Shown here one piece after another: positions 24,019-31,794 of a stretch of DNA of 64,000 nt. The position numbers and the translations under genes were made by a program. How positions within the stretch are numbered: position 1 is the first letter of the stretch; each line of letters starts with the position of its first letter. Below the pieces are notes generated by a model. That model was given only the letters and a program-made list of their open reading frames with translations, searched no databases and was not told the origin of the DNA. This stretch comes from CALEMW01 sp035447065 (lineage in GTDB: Bacteria; Krumholzibacteriota; Krumholzibacteriia; LZORAL124-64-63): contig DAOTGJ010000015.1 of NCBI GenBank assembly GCA_035447065.1, positions 1-64,000 on the forward strand, read 5' to 3'.

Positions 24019-26703
24019 CTAGCCGTTCCTGATGGCCGCGTGGGCGGCCGCCAGACGCGCGATGGGCACGCGGAACGGCGAGCAGCTCACGTAGTCCAGG
24101 CCCACCCGGTGGCAGAAGTCCACCGAGCTGGGATCGCCGCCGTGCTCGCCGCAGATCCCCAGATGGATCGCCGCGTTGGCCTTGCGGCCCTTCTCCGCCG
24201 CCATGGCCACCAGCTGGCCCACGCCCGCCTGATCCAGCTGCTGGAACGGGTCGGACGGCAGGATGCCCTTGTTGACGTACTCGGGCAGGAACACGCCCGC
24301 GTCGTCGCGACTGTAGCCGAAGGTCATCTGCGTGAGGTCGTTGGTGCCGAAGCTGAAGAAGTCGGCCACGCCGGCGATCTTGTCGGCCATGAGCGCCGCG
24401 CGCGGGATCTCGATCATGGTGCCCACCTTGTAGGCCACGGTGGCGCCCAGCTCCTTCTGCACGCGGTCGGCCGTGGCCACGGCCATGTCGCGCAGCTTGG
24501 ACAGCTCGGGCACCGCGCCCACCAGCGGGATCATGATCTCGGGCTTCACGTCCACGCCCTGCCCCTTCACCACGAGGGCGGCGCGGATGATGGCCTCCAC
24601 CTGCGTCTCGTAGATCTCCGGGTAGGTGATGCCCAGGCGGCAGCCGCGGTGGCCCAGCATGGGGTTCAGCTCGTGCAGCGACTCGATGCGCTGCTTCAGC
24701 TTCTCCACGCTCACGCCCAGGTCGCCGGCCAGCTCGCCGATCTCCTGGGCCATCTCCGCCGTGGGCAGGAACTCGTGCAGGGGCGGATCCAGCAGGCGCA
24801 CGGTGACGGGGTAGCCGTCCATGGCCGTGAAGATGCCCTCGAAGTCCTCCTGCTGCAGGGGCAGCACCTTGGCCAGGGCCTTGCGGCGGCCGGCCTCGTC
24901 CTCCGCCAGGATCATCTCGCGCATGGTGCGGATGCGGTCCTCGCCGAAGAACATGTGCTCGGTGCGACAGAGGCCGATGCCGGCGGCGCCGAACTCGCGG
25001 GCCTGCCGCGAGTCGTGGGGCGTGTCGGCGTTGGTGCGCACGCCCAGGGTGCGGCGCGCGTCGGCCCAGTCCATGATCTTCTTGAGGTTGGGATCGTCCA
25101 GGCTCGGGGCGATCAGGGGCACCAGGCCCTCGTTCACCGTGCCCAGGGTGCCGTCGATGGTCAGCATGTCGCCGGCCTTGAAGGTCTTGCCGCCGATCTC
25201 CATGGTCTCCGCCTTGGCGTTGACCACCAGGTCGCCGCAGCCGGCCACGCAGGGCTTGCCCATGCCGCGGGCCACCACCGCCGCGTGGCTGGTCATGCCG
25301 CCGCGCGAGGTGAGGATGCCCTGGGCGCTGTTCATGCCGTCGATGTCCTCGGGGCTGGTCTCGCGGCGCACCAGGATGCACCGGCGCCCCTCTCCCGCCA
25401 CGCGCACGGCGTCCTCGGCGGTGAAGACCACCTCGCCCTGGGCGGCGCCCGGCGAGGCGGGCAGGCCCTTGCCCAGCACGTGGACCTCGGCCTTGGGGTC
25501 GATCTGGTCGTGCAGGAGCTGGTCCAGGTGCTCGGGATCCACGGCCAGCAGGGCAGCGTCCGGGGTCATGAGGCCCTCGGCCTCCATCTCCGCCGCGATG
25601 CGCACCGCGGCGCGGCCGGTCCGCTTGCCGTGGCGGGTCTGCAGCATCCACAGGCGGCCGTCCTGGATGGTGAACTCCACGTCCTGCATGTTGCGGTAGT
25701 GGTTCTCCAGGGTCTTGCGGATGCCGCAGAGGGTGGCGTACGCCTCGGGCATGACCTCCTCCAGGGTGGGCAGGTCGTGCACGGGGTTGCCCTCGGGCAG
25801 GCGGTCGCGGCCCTCGATGTTCAGGGCCTGCGGCGTGCGCGTGCCCGCCACCACGTCCTCGCCCTGGGCGTTGATCAGGAACTCGCCGTAGAAGAAGTTC
25901 TCGCCGCTGGAGGGGTCGCGGGTGAAGGCCACGCCGGTGGCCGAGTTCTCGCCCATGTTGCCGAAGACCATGGCCTGCACGTTCACCGCGGTGCCCATGT
26001 CGTGGGGCAGGCGGTTCAGGTTGCGGTAGCTGATGGCGCGGGGCACGTTCCAGCTCTTGAACACGGCCTCGATGCCGCCCCAGAGCTGCTCCATGGGGTC
26101 GGTGGGGAAGTCGCGGCCGGCGTGCTTCTTGACCAGGCCCTTGAAGGTGCCGATGAGCTCCTTGAGGTCCGCCACGGTCAGGTCCGTGTCCAGCTTCACG
26201 CCGCGGGCGGCCTTGATCTCGTCCAGGGCCTCCTCGAAGTGCTCGCCGTGCACGCCCATCACCACGTCGCCGTACATCTGGATGAGGCGCCGGTAGCTGT
26301 CGTAGGCGAAGCGCTCGTTGCCGCTCTTGGCGATGAGGCCCTTCACGGTCTCGTCGTTCAGGCCGATGTTCAGCACCGTGTCCATCATGCCGGGCATGGA
26401 GACCTTGGCGCCGCTGCGGCAGGAGAAGAGCAGGGGGTCCGCCGGATCGGCGTACTTCTGGCCCATGACCGCCTCCACCTTGGCGAGGGCGGCGTCCACC
26501 TGGCCGCGCAGGTCGGCGGAGATCACGGGGTTCTTCAGGTAGTCGATGCAGCAGCTCGTGGCGATGGTGAAGCCCGGCGGCACCGGCACGCCGATGAGGT
26601 TCATCTCGGCCAGGTTGGCACCCTTGCCGCCCAGCAGTTCCTTCTGGTCACCGCGACCTTCGGCTTCCTTGTTCCCGAAAAAATAGACGAGCTTGTCGGC
26701 CAT
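24019..26703 (-). CDS. ppdK: Pyruvate, phosphate dikinase
   Basis: 894 residues, full length. It interconverts pyruvate + ATP + Pi with PEP + AMP + PPi. Domains in order: ATP-grasp ('LLGGKGANLAEMNLIGVPVP', later 'FGNMGENSATGVAFTRDPSSG'), the swivelling phosphohistidine domain ('RGGMTSHAAVVARGMGKP'), and the PEP/pyruvate barrel with 'LCRTEHMFF', 'MLGHRGCRLGI', 'FGTNDLTQMTFGYSRDD' and the catalytic cysteine in GICGEHGGDP. ATG at 26703 with GGAGG eight bases upstream. It heads the run that continues into the vWA, lamin-tail and barrel genes. Confidence 0.98.
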   Translation of the reverse strand: MADKLVYFFGNKEAEGRGDQKELLGGKGANLAEMNLIGVPVPPGFTIATSCCIDYLKNPVISADLRGQVDAALAKVEAVMGQKYADPADPLLFSCRSGAKVSMPGMMDTVLNIGLNDETVKGLIAKSGNERFAYDSYRRLIQMYGDVVMGVHGEHFEEALDEIKAARGVKLDTDLTVADLKELIGTFKGLVKKHAGRDFPTDPMEQLWGGIEAVFKSWNVPRAISYRNLNRLPHDMGTAVNVQAMVFGNMGENSATGVAFTRDPSSGENFFYGEFLINAQGEDVVAGTRTPQALNIEGRDRLPEGNPVHDLPTLEEVMPEAYATLCGIRKTLENHYRNMQDVEFTIQDGRLWMLQTRHGKRTGRAAVRIAAEMEAEGLMTPDAALLAVDPEHLDQLLHDQIDPKAEVHVLGKGLPASPGAAQGEVVFTAEDAVRVAGEGRRCILVRRETSPEDIDGMNSAQGILTSRGGMTSHAAVVARGMGKPCVAGCGDLVVNAKAETMEIGGKTFKAGDMLTIDGTLGTVNEGLVPLIAPSLDDPNLKKIMDWADARRTLGVRTNADTPHDSRQAREFGAAGIGLCRTEHMFFGEDRIRTMREMILAEDEAGRRKALAKVLPLQQEDFEGIFTAMDGYPVTVRLLDPPLHEFLPTAEMAQEIGELAGDLGVSVEKLKQRIESLHELNPMLGHRGCRLGITYPEIYETQVEAIIRAALVVKGQGVDVKPEIMIPLVGAVPELSKLRDMAVATADRVQKELGATVAYKVGTMIEIPRAALMADKIAGVADFFSFGTNDLTQMTFGYSRDDAGVFLPEYVNKGILPSDPFQQLDQAGVGQLVAMAAEKGRKANAAIHLGICGEHGGDPSSVDFCHRVGLDYVSCSPFRVPIARLAAAHAAIRNG

Positions 26704-26769
26704 TACGATTTCCTCCCTCGTTGGCCTGCCATTGCGGAGTCGGGCGGAGCCTCGGCCCCCAGACACACG

Positions 26770-26796
26770 GACGGCCCGGCGGGTGGCCGGGCCGTC
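26770..26796 (-). terminator. GC-rich hairpin after the beta-propeller gene, possible terminator
   Basis: Minus strand GACGGCCCGGC-CACCC-GCCGGGCCGTC, a perfect 11-bp stem, about 30 bases after the stop at 26825. It is followed by CGTGTGTCTG, not a true T-tract, so it could be a terminator of weak form or only an mRNA-stabilising hairpin. Confidence 0.45.
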
Positions 26797-26824
26797 GACG
26801 CCGAGCGGCGCTGCGGACGGCGGC

Positions 26825-29170
26825 CTACCGGATGATCACCAGCTTGCCAAAATAGTCATCACGGCTGGGCATTTCCACCTTGTAGATGTATACGCCCGAG
26901 GCCAGCAGTTCGCCATCGTCGTTCCGCGTGATCCACTTGATGCTGTGGCCCTCCTGCACGCCCTCGCCGCCCAGGTCCCCCACCAGGTCCCCGTCCACGG
27001 TGAAGACCTTCACGCGGCTGGAGGGAGGCAGGTTCACGAAGTTGACCTCCACCCCGTCCTCGGACTGGGAGAAGCCCCGGCTGGTGTTGCGCAGCGGGTT
27101 GGGGAACACGTAGATCTCGTCGCCGCCCCGCTCGGGCTGGGCGGCCTGGTTCACGTTGAAGCGCACCCGGTTGCCGTCGCCGCCGAAGGGAGCGTTGGGA
27201 TCCCCGTCGAACCGCGCGGAAAACACCTGGTCCGACGCCAGGGACGACGGCGAGGCCAGGGCCGTGTTGCCGTAGTCGAAGGTGGTCACGGCGTAGAAGT
27301 ACTGGAAGCCGTCGTACACGTTGTCGTCGAAGAACTTGACCGTGTCCGGATCGCTGAAGTCGAAGCAGGCGGCGCGCTTGTCCACGTAGCAGTTGGGCAG
27401 CTGGTAGTAGCCCGTGCCGCCGCAGTAGCCCTGGATGCAGGTCTCCGGGTTGTTCTTGTCGTAGAGGCCGATGAGCTCCATGTCGTCGGGCGAGCCGGTC
27501 TCGCTCCGCCACACGCCGTAGCCTTGGAAATCCTGGAGCTTGAGGCGGAAGGACGTCAGGCTGTCCACCACGCCCTCGCTGAAGCTGATGTCCAGGCCGA
27601 AGTCCAGATCGCGGTAGGCGGCGTCCGTGGAGGCGCGCCGCATGGTGCTGGTCAGCGACAGGGCCGAGCCCGGCACGTAGATGCCGCCGTTGTAGGAGGC
27701 GAGCGCCAGGGCGTCGTCGCCCACGGCCACGCTCTGCAGGAACTTCACCTGGAGGTTCGACGGCAGCGCGAGGCCGCCCTCCAGCCAGGTCATGCCGTCG
27801 CTGGAGGTCAGCAGGGCCTCCCCGTCCACCATGGCCACGTACATCCCCAGGGCCTGGGACCAGACGGCGGCCGGCACGAAGTCGCCGGACAGGGGCGGCT
27901 CGTCGGGATAGGTGGAGCCGGCGGGATAGACCTGATCCCAGTCCAGGCCGCCGTCCGACGTGTGGAAGATGCCCAGGTTGCTCGTGGTGGCCACCATCTC
28001 GTTGGGATCGGCGGGCGAGACGGTCAGGGAGCGCACGTCCACGAAGGTGGGCTGGTTGAGGATCTGGGTCCAACGCCAGCTCCAGTCCTCGCCGCCGTTG
28101 CGCGACTCGTACACGCCGTAGTTCTGCACGCCCACCAGCAGGCGGCCCGCGCCGGCGTCCACGATGCAGCGCACCACGGGGGGCACGGTGTCGCCCGTGG
28201 AGGTGGGGACCAGGAGGGTCTCCAGCAGGTCCACGCTGTCCAGGCCGTCGGTCGAGACGTACAGGCCGAGCTGGTTGATGGCCACGTAGAGGCGGTCGGC
28301 CGCGGTCCAGCTGAAGGTGGTCACGCGACGCTGGCTCCACCCGTCGGCGGGATCGGCGCCGGGGGCGGCGGTCACGAAGATGTCCTGGATCTGGGTGAAG
28401 TCGACGCCGCCGTTGCGGGTCAGGAACACGCCGCGGTTGCTGGTGCCCACCACGTAGGTGTTGGCGTCCACGGGCGAGAAGGCCACGGCGGTGATGCGCG
28501 TCTCGGTGCTGGCCACGTCCGGGAAGAGGTCCTCGCGCACGCGCACCCAGTCGGTGGAGGCGTCGGCCTTGTACCAGAGGCCGCGGCTCAGGCGGTCCTC
28601 CAAGGCGCAGAGGCGGCGTCCGCCGTCCAGCGGCGAGGCCGCGTAGGCCACCAGGTCCGTGTAGTTCAGGAACATGGGCAGGCCGGCGTTCTCCTGGCGC
28701 CAGGAGTCGGCCGCGGCGTCGTAGATCAGCAGGCCGCCGTTGTTGCTCAGGTTGATCTCGCCCACGATGGTGCCGGTGAACGCCAGGTTGGCGTTGTTCC
28801 ACTGCATGGTCACGCGGTTCTTGACCGCGGAGCCTACGGCGCCGCCCGCGGGGGCGAAGAAGTTGAGCTGGCGGTCCACCACGTCATTGTAGAAGCCGTC
28901 CAGGGCGATGTCGAAGCCCAGCGAGTCGGCCCCGGACACCACGGCGCAGGTGGTCTGGGAGTCGTCCAGATCCGCCCACCGCACGATGGCGCCGAAGGGC
29001 GGCTCCACCTGCAGGCTCACCCGGAGCCCGTCACGGTCCGGCGAGACCAGCCGGAGCTTGTCCGCCAGGCACTCCTCGTCCGAGGTCTGGGCGGCCGCGA
29101 GGGCCGGGACCAGGGTCAGGGCGCCGAGCAGCACCACGCCGCCCAGGATCTTGCGGGGGATACCGATCAC
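26825..29170 (-). CDS. Secreted beta-propeller protein with C-terminal sorting domain
   Basis: 781 residues. Signal peptide MIGIPRKILGGVVLLGAL...LAAAQ. The body has repeated sialidase-type Asp-box segments (TRNGGVDF, SRNGGEDW, TSDGGLDW) typical of a BNR beta-propeller. The last about 85 residues are a type-IX-like sorting domain: 'EIYVFPNPLRN', 'VKVFTVDGDLVGDLGGEG', 'LLASGVYIYKVE', ending 'GKLVIIR'. Four cysteines (about 590-615) may form disulfides. GTG at 29170, with AAAGGCGG upstream. Third gene behind the promoter at 34347-34376. Likely surface-displayed; ligand unknown. Confidence 0.85.
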   Translation of the reverse strand: MIGIPRKILGGVVLLGALTLVPALAAAQTSDEECLADKLRLVSPDRDGLRVSLQVEPPFGAIVRWADLDDSQTTCAVVSGADSLGFDIALDGFYNDVVDRQLNFFAPAGGAVGSAVKNRVTMQWNNANLAFTGTIVGEINLSNNGGLLIYDAAADSWRQENAGLPMFLNYTDLVAYAASPLDGGRRLCALEDRLSRGLWYKADASTDWVRVREDLFPDVASTETRITAVAFSPVDANTYVVGTSNRGVFLTRNGGVDFTQIQDIFVTAAPGADPADGWSQRRVTTFSWTAADRLYVAINQLGLYVSTDGLDSVDLLETLLVPTSTGDTVPPVVRCIVDAGAGRLLVGVQNYGVYESRNGGEDWSWRWTQILNQPTFVDVRSLTVSPADPNEMVATTSNLGIFHTSDGGLDWDQVYPAGSTYPDEPPLSGDFVPAAVWSQALGMYVAMVDGEALLTSSDGMTWLEGGLALPSNLQVKFLQSVAVGDDALALASYNGGIYVPGSALSLTSTMRRASTDAAYRDLDFGLDISFSEGVVDSLTSFRLKLQDFQGYGVWRSETGSPDDMELIGLYDKNNPETCIQGYCGGTGYYQLPNCYVDKRAACFDFSDPDTVKFFDDNVYDGFQYFYAVTTFDYGNTALASPSSLASDQVFSARFDGDPNAPFGGDGNRVRFNVNQAAQPERGGDEIYVFPNPLRNTSRGFSQSEDGVEVNFVNLPPSSRVKVFTVDGDLVGDLGGEGVQEGHSIKWITRNDDGELLASGVYIYKVEMPSRDDYFGKLVIIR

Positions 29171-29243
29171 GATCGTCCGCCTTTCTCACCGCGGGTGCCG
29201 AGGCGTCCGCGGCGGAATCTCCGTTGGCGATCCCTCCGCGGGA

Positions 29244-31760
29244 TCAGTTCAGGTCCAGTTCGAAGTGGTCCCCCAGCGCCCAGTAGAGGGCGTTGGTGAT
29301 CTCCTCGTGCTCCATGCGGTAGGGGTCGAAGCCCCAGATCATGTCCGCACGGCCGCCGGGCTTGGAATCCGCGGTCTTGTAGGTGATCACGCCCATGGGC
29401 ACGCCGTCCAGGTACGTACGGCCGGTGGCGGGATCGATCGACCACGCGCCGCAGATCGTCGTGAGGTTCAGCCCGTCGGGGAAGTCCGAATCGCCGTTGG
29501 CCAGATGCTGATCCGCGATCCAGTCGTAACGGGTGTAGGCCCGCCACATGGGCACCACCATGGCCGAACCGTCCTCACGCTGCTGCGGAGCCCAGTTGGT
29601 GGGCCGCGAGGTGGGGTTGGTGTCGTAGTACTCGTCGTCCCGGCCGAACGTGTAGTTGGCGCTCGGGCTGGGGATCCCCACCACGTCGAGGTCGGCGTAG
29701 TCGATCTGGGTCCAGATGGAGATGGTGTCCGGGAACGTCTGGTTGGTGACGAACTGGGTCTTGAAATCCGGGTCCAGGATGACCGCCTTGGTGCCCATGC
29801 AGTTCCGCTTGGTATGGAAGCCGCCGTCGCCGCAGGTGGACGACGAAAGCCAGAAGGTCTGCGGGATGACCAGGCTGGTCACCGCCAGCCCCAGGGAGCG
29901 GTACCCGATGGCCTCGCGGCCGCGGATGATGATGTTGTTGTCCTCGTCCTCGCGCGTGCCGAAGCTCAGGTAGCGGTTCTGGTTGCTGCAGGTGCGGGGC
30001 GCGTCGTCCGTGTCGTAGATGACCGGGTACATCCAGATGTTGCCCACGTTGCCGTTCAGGTAGTACTGGAAGTTGTTCACGGAGCCGGAGCCCGCCAGGA
30101 ACAGGTTGCCCACGTTGCTCAGGTAGGTCTCCAGCCACACGAAGGCCTCGGAGCCGGTGGGGTTGAACGTGCGGCGGATGTAGGTCTCCGAGCCGCGCGC
30201 CGTGGTCCACAGCAGCGTGCGGTAGTTCACCACGTCGCGGTAGCCCCACTCCTGCTGGGTCTCGGCGTCGATCACGTCGGCCGTGGGGCTCCAGCCGCTC
30301 ACGCGGCTCAGCACCGTCTCCCAGAACTGGTCGCGGAAGCGGTCCTCGTTCAGGCTCTGGGTGCCGGTGCGGTTGGGCCACAGGTTGGAGCCCTGGTCCA
30401 GCACGTCGTCGATGAGCAGCAGCGGGCTCTGGTCCGCCGGCTCGGGCACGGGCACCACGGACAGGCGCACGGTGCCGCGGGTGAGCTGGCCGGAGTTGTC
30501 CAGCACCTCCACCGTCAGCGTGTGCAGGCCGGAGTCGAAGCTGGTGATGGGCGCCTCGATGTTGGCCGAGGTGGTGCCGAACTGCACCGCCCAACCCGGA
30601 TCCTCGTCGTCCGTGAGGTCCTCCACGTCCCAGCCGTAGCGGTAGCCGGTGATGATGCCGCCGTAGCCGCTGGCGTCCGCCGTCCAGCTGAACTCCAGGG
30701 GCTGGTTCTGGGCGATGTCCTGGGCCGCCACGTTCTCGCCGCCCACGCCCGTGTAGTTCTTCTCCCCCAAGAAGGTCTCGCGGATGGTGAGCTGAGGACG
30801 CTGCAGGTTGTCGATGCGGAAGTTGTGCACCGTGCCCGCGTAGGACAGGTCCAGGCTCCTGGCGCCGGCCGTGTCCTGGGCCTGCAGGGCGAAGAGGTAG
30901 TAGATGGGAGCGCCGTCGGCGGTGCTCTCCTCGAGGGTGAACGGCGTCTGACGGTCCTCGGCCTCCTGGGCGAAGGGGATCCAGTCGCTCCAGTCCGGGT
31001 CGTTGAACGTGATCAGCTCGTCCTTGAACTGGTTGTACTCGTAGGCGGTGGTGATCCAGAGGTCGTCGGCGGAGCCGGGACCGCGCGGCAGGAGCGCCTG
31101 CTTCAGCAGGTAGCGCACGCGCGTGGGCACGCCCGTCTCGAAGTCGGGATCCGAGCCCGTCCAACCCATGATGAAGGTGGGCGGCAGGCGCCTGGCCGCG
31201 GAGTAGCCGGAGCCCAGGGAGCTGGGCGTGAACAGGCGCACCGTGGGCGCCAGCGTGGTGGCCGTGAAGGTCACCATGGCCGGCGTGGGGTCCACGCCGC
31301 CGTCCTCGTCCACGGCGCGCACGAACAGCGTGTGCGGCTGGAAGAAGCGCTGCAGGCGCTCGGGCAGGATCTCATCGCCGTCGAAGCCGGAGGAATCCGC
31401 CGTGACGATGAAGGTGGAGTCCGTGGACGTGGTGAAGCGCCAGGGGTTGAGCGTGTCGCCGCTGGCCGGGTCCACGGTCAGCGTGTCCATCACGCTGATG
31501 CCGTCGGGGCCGTTGGACGACATCTTCCACTGGAAGCCCTTCACGCGGCCGTCGGGATCGTTGCCGGTCCAGAAGAACTCCACCACGATCTCGGTCTGAT
31601 CCAGCACGGGCGGGCTGCCCGTGATGTGGGTCTCGGGCAGGGCGTTGATGACCGCCACGCCGCCGATGTCCGTGGACGGGGAGCACCCGTTGAGGACCGT
31701 CAGGATCAGCGCGGGCGTCAGCGCGAGCGCCACGGCCGCCAGTTTCATCGTTCGCTGCAA
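29244..31760 (-). CDS. Large lipoprotein, paralogue of the 31795-34224 product
   Basis: 838 residues. Lipoprotein signal with lipobox LNGC (Cys26 from the TTG start at 31760, which has GGGAGG about six bases upstream; ATG at 31748 is the alternative). It begins after the lipobox with 'INALPETHITGSPP' and 'FFWTGNDPDGRVKGFQWKM', a module shared with its neighbour. A Gly/Trp/Tyr-rich extracellular body follows with Ig-like segments ('SGYGGIITGYRYGWDVEDLT') and, from about 440, a region recalling a DUF of FCB secreted proteins ('LLLIDDVLDQGSNLWPN'). No enzyme motif is seen. I recall such proteins from FCB candidate phyla, but not their function. Confidence 0.82.
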   Translation of the reverse strand: MQRTMKLAAVALALTPALILTVLNGCSPSTDIGGVAVINALPETHITGSPPVLDQTEIVVEFFWTGNDPDGRVKGFQWKMSSNGPDGISVMDTLTVDPASGDTLNPWRFTTSTDSTFIVTADSSGFDGDEILPERLQRFFQPHTLFVRAVDEDGGVDPTPAMVTFTATTLAPTVRLFTPSSLGSGYSAARRLPPTFIMGWTGSDPDFETGVPTRVRYLLKQALLPRGPGSADDLWITTAYEYNQFKDELITFNDPDWSDWIPFAQEAEDRQTPFTLEESTADGAPIYYLFALQAQDTAGARSLDLSYAGTVHNFRIDNLQRPQLTIRETFLGEKNYTGVGGENVAAQDIAQNQPLEFSWTADASGYGGIITGYRYGWDVEDLTDDEDPGWAVQFGTTSANIEAPITSFDSGLHTLTVEVLDNSGQLTRGTVRLSVVPVPEPADQSPLLLIDDVLDQGSNLWPNRTGTQSLNEDRFRDQFWETVLSRVSGWSPTADVIDAETQQEWGYRDVVNYRTLLWTTARGSETYIRRTFNPTGSEAFVWLETYLSNVGNLFLAGSGSVNNFQYYLNGNVGNIWMYPVIYDTDDAPRTCSNQNRYLSFGTREDEDNNIIIRGREAIGYRSLGLAVTSLVIPQTFWLSSSTCGDGGFHTKRNCMGTKAVILDPDFKTQFVTNQTFPDTISIWTQIDYADLDVVGIPSPSANYTFGRDDEYYDTNPTSRPTNWAPQQREDGSAMVVPMWRAYTRYDWIADQHLANGDSDFPDGLNLTTICGAWSIDPATGRTYLDGVPMGVITYKTADSKPGGRADMIWGFDPYRMEHEEITNALYWALGDHFELDLN

Positions 31761-31794
31761 GGCCTACCTCCCAGCCTGCTCGGTTCGCGCGGCC

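Noticed and set aside
23998..26835. A 945-codon plus-strand open frame opposite ppdK, and similar very long frames opposite nearly every gene
   Set aside because: They are antisense shadows caused by high third-position GC; translations are low-complexity (Arg, Gly, Ala, His, Gln) and without domains, while the minus frames encode complete known proteins.
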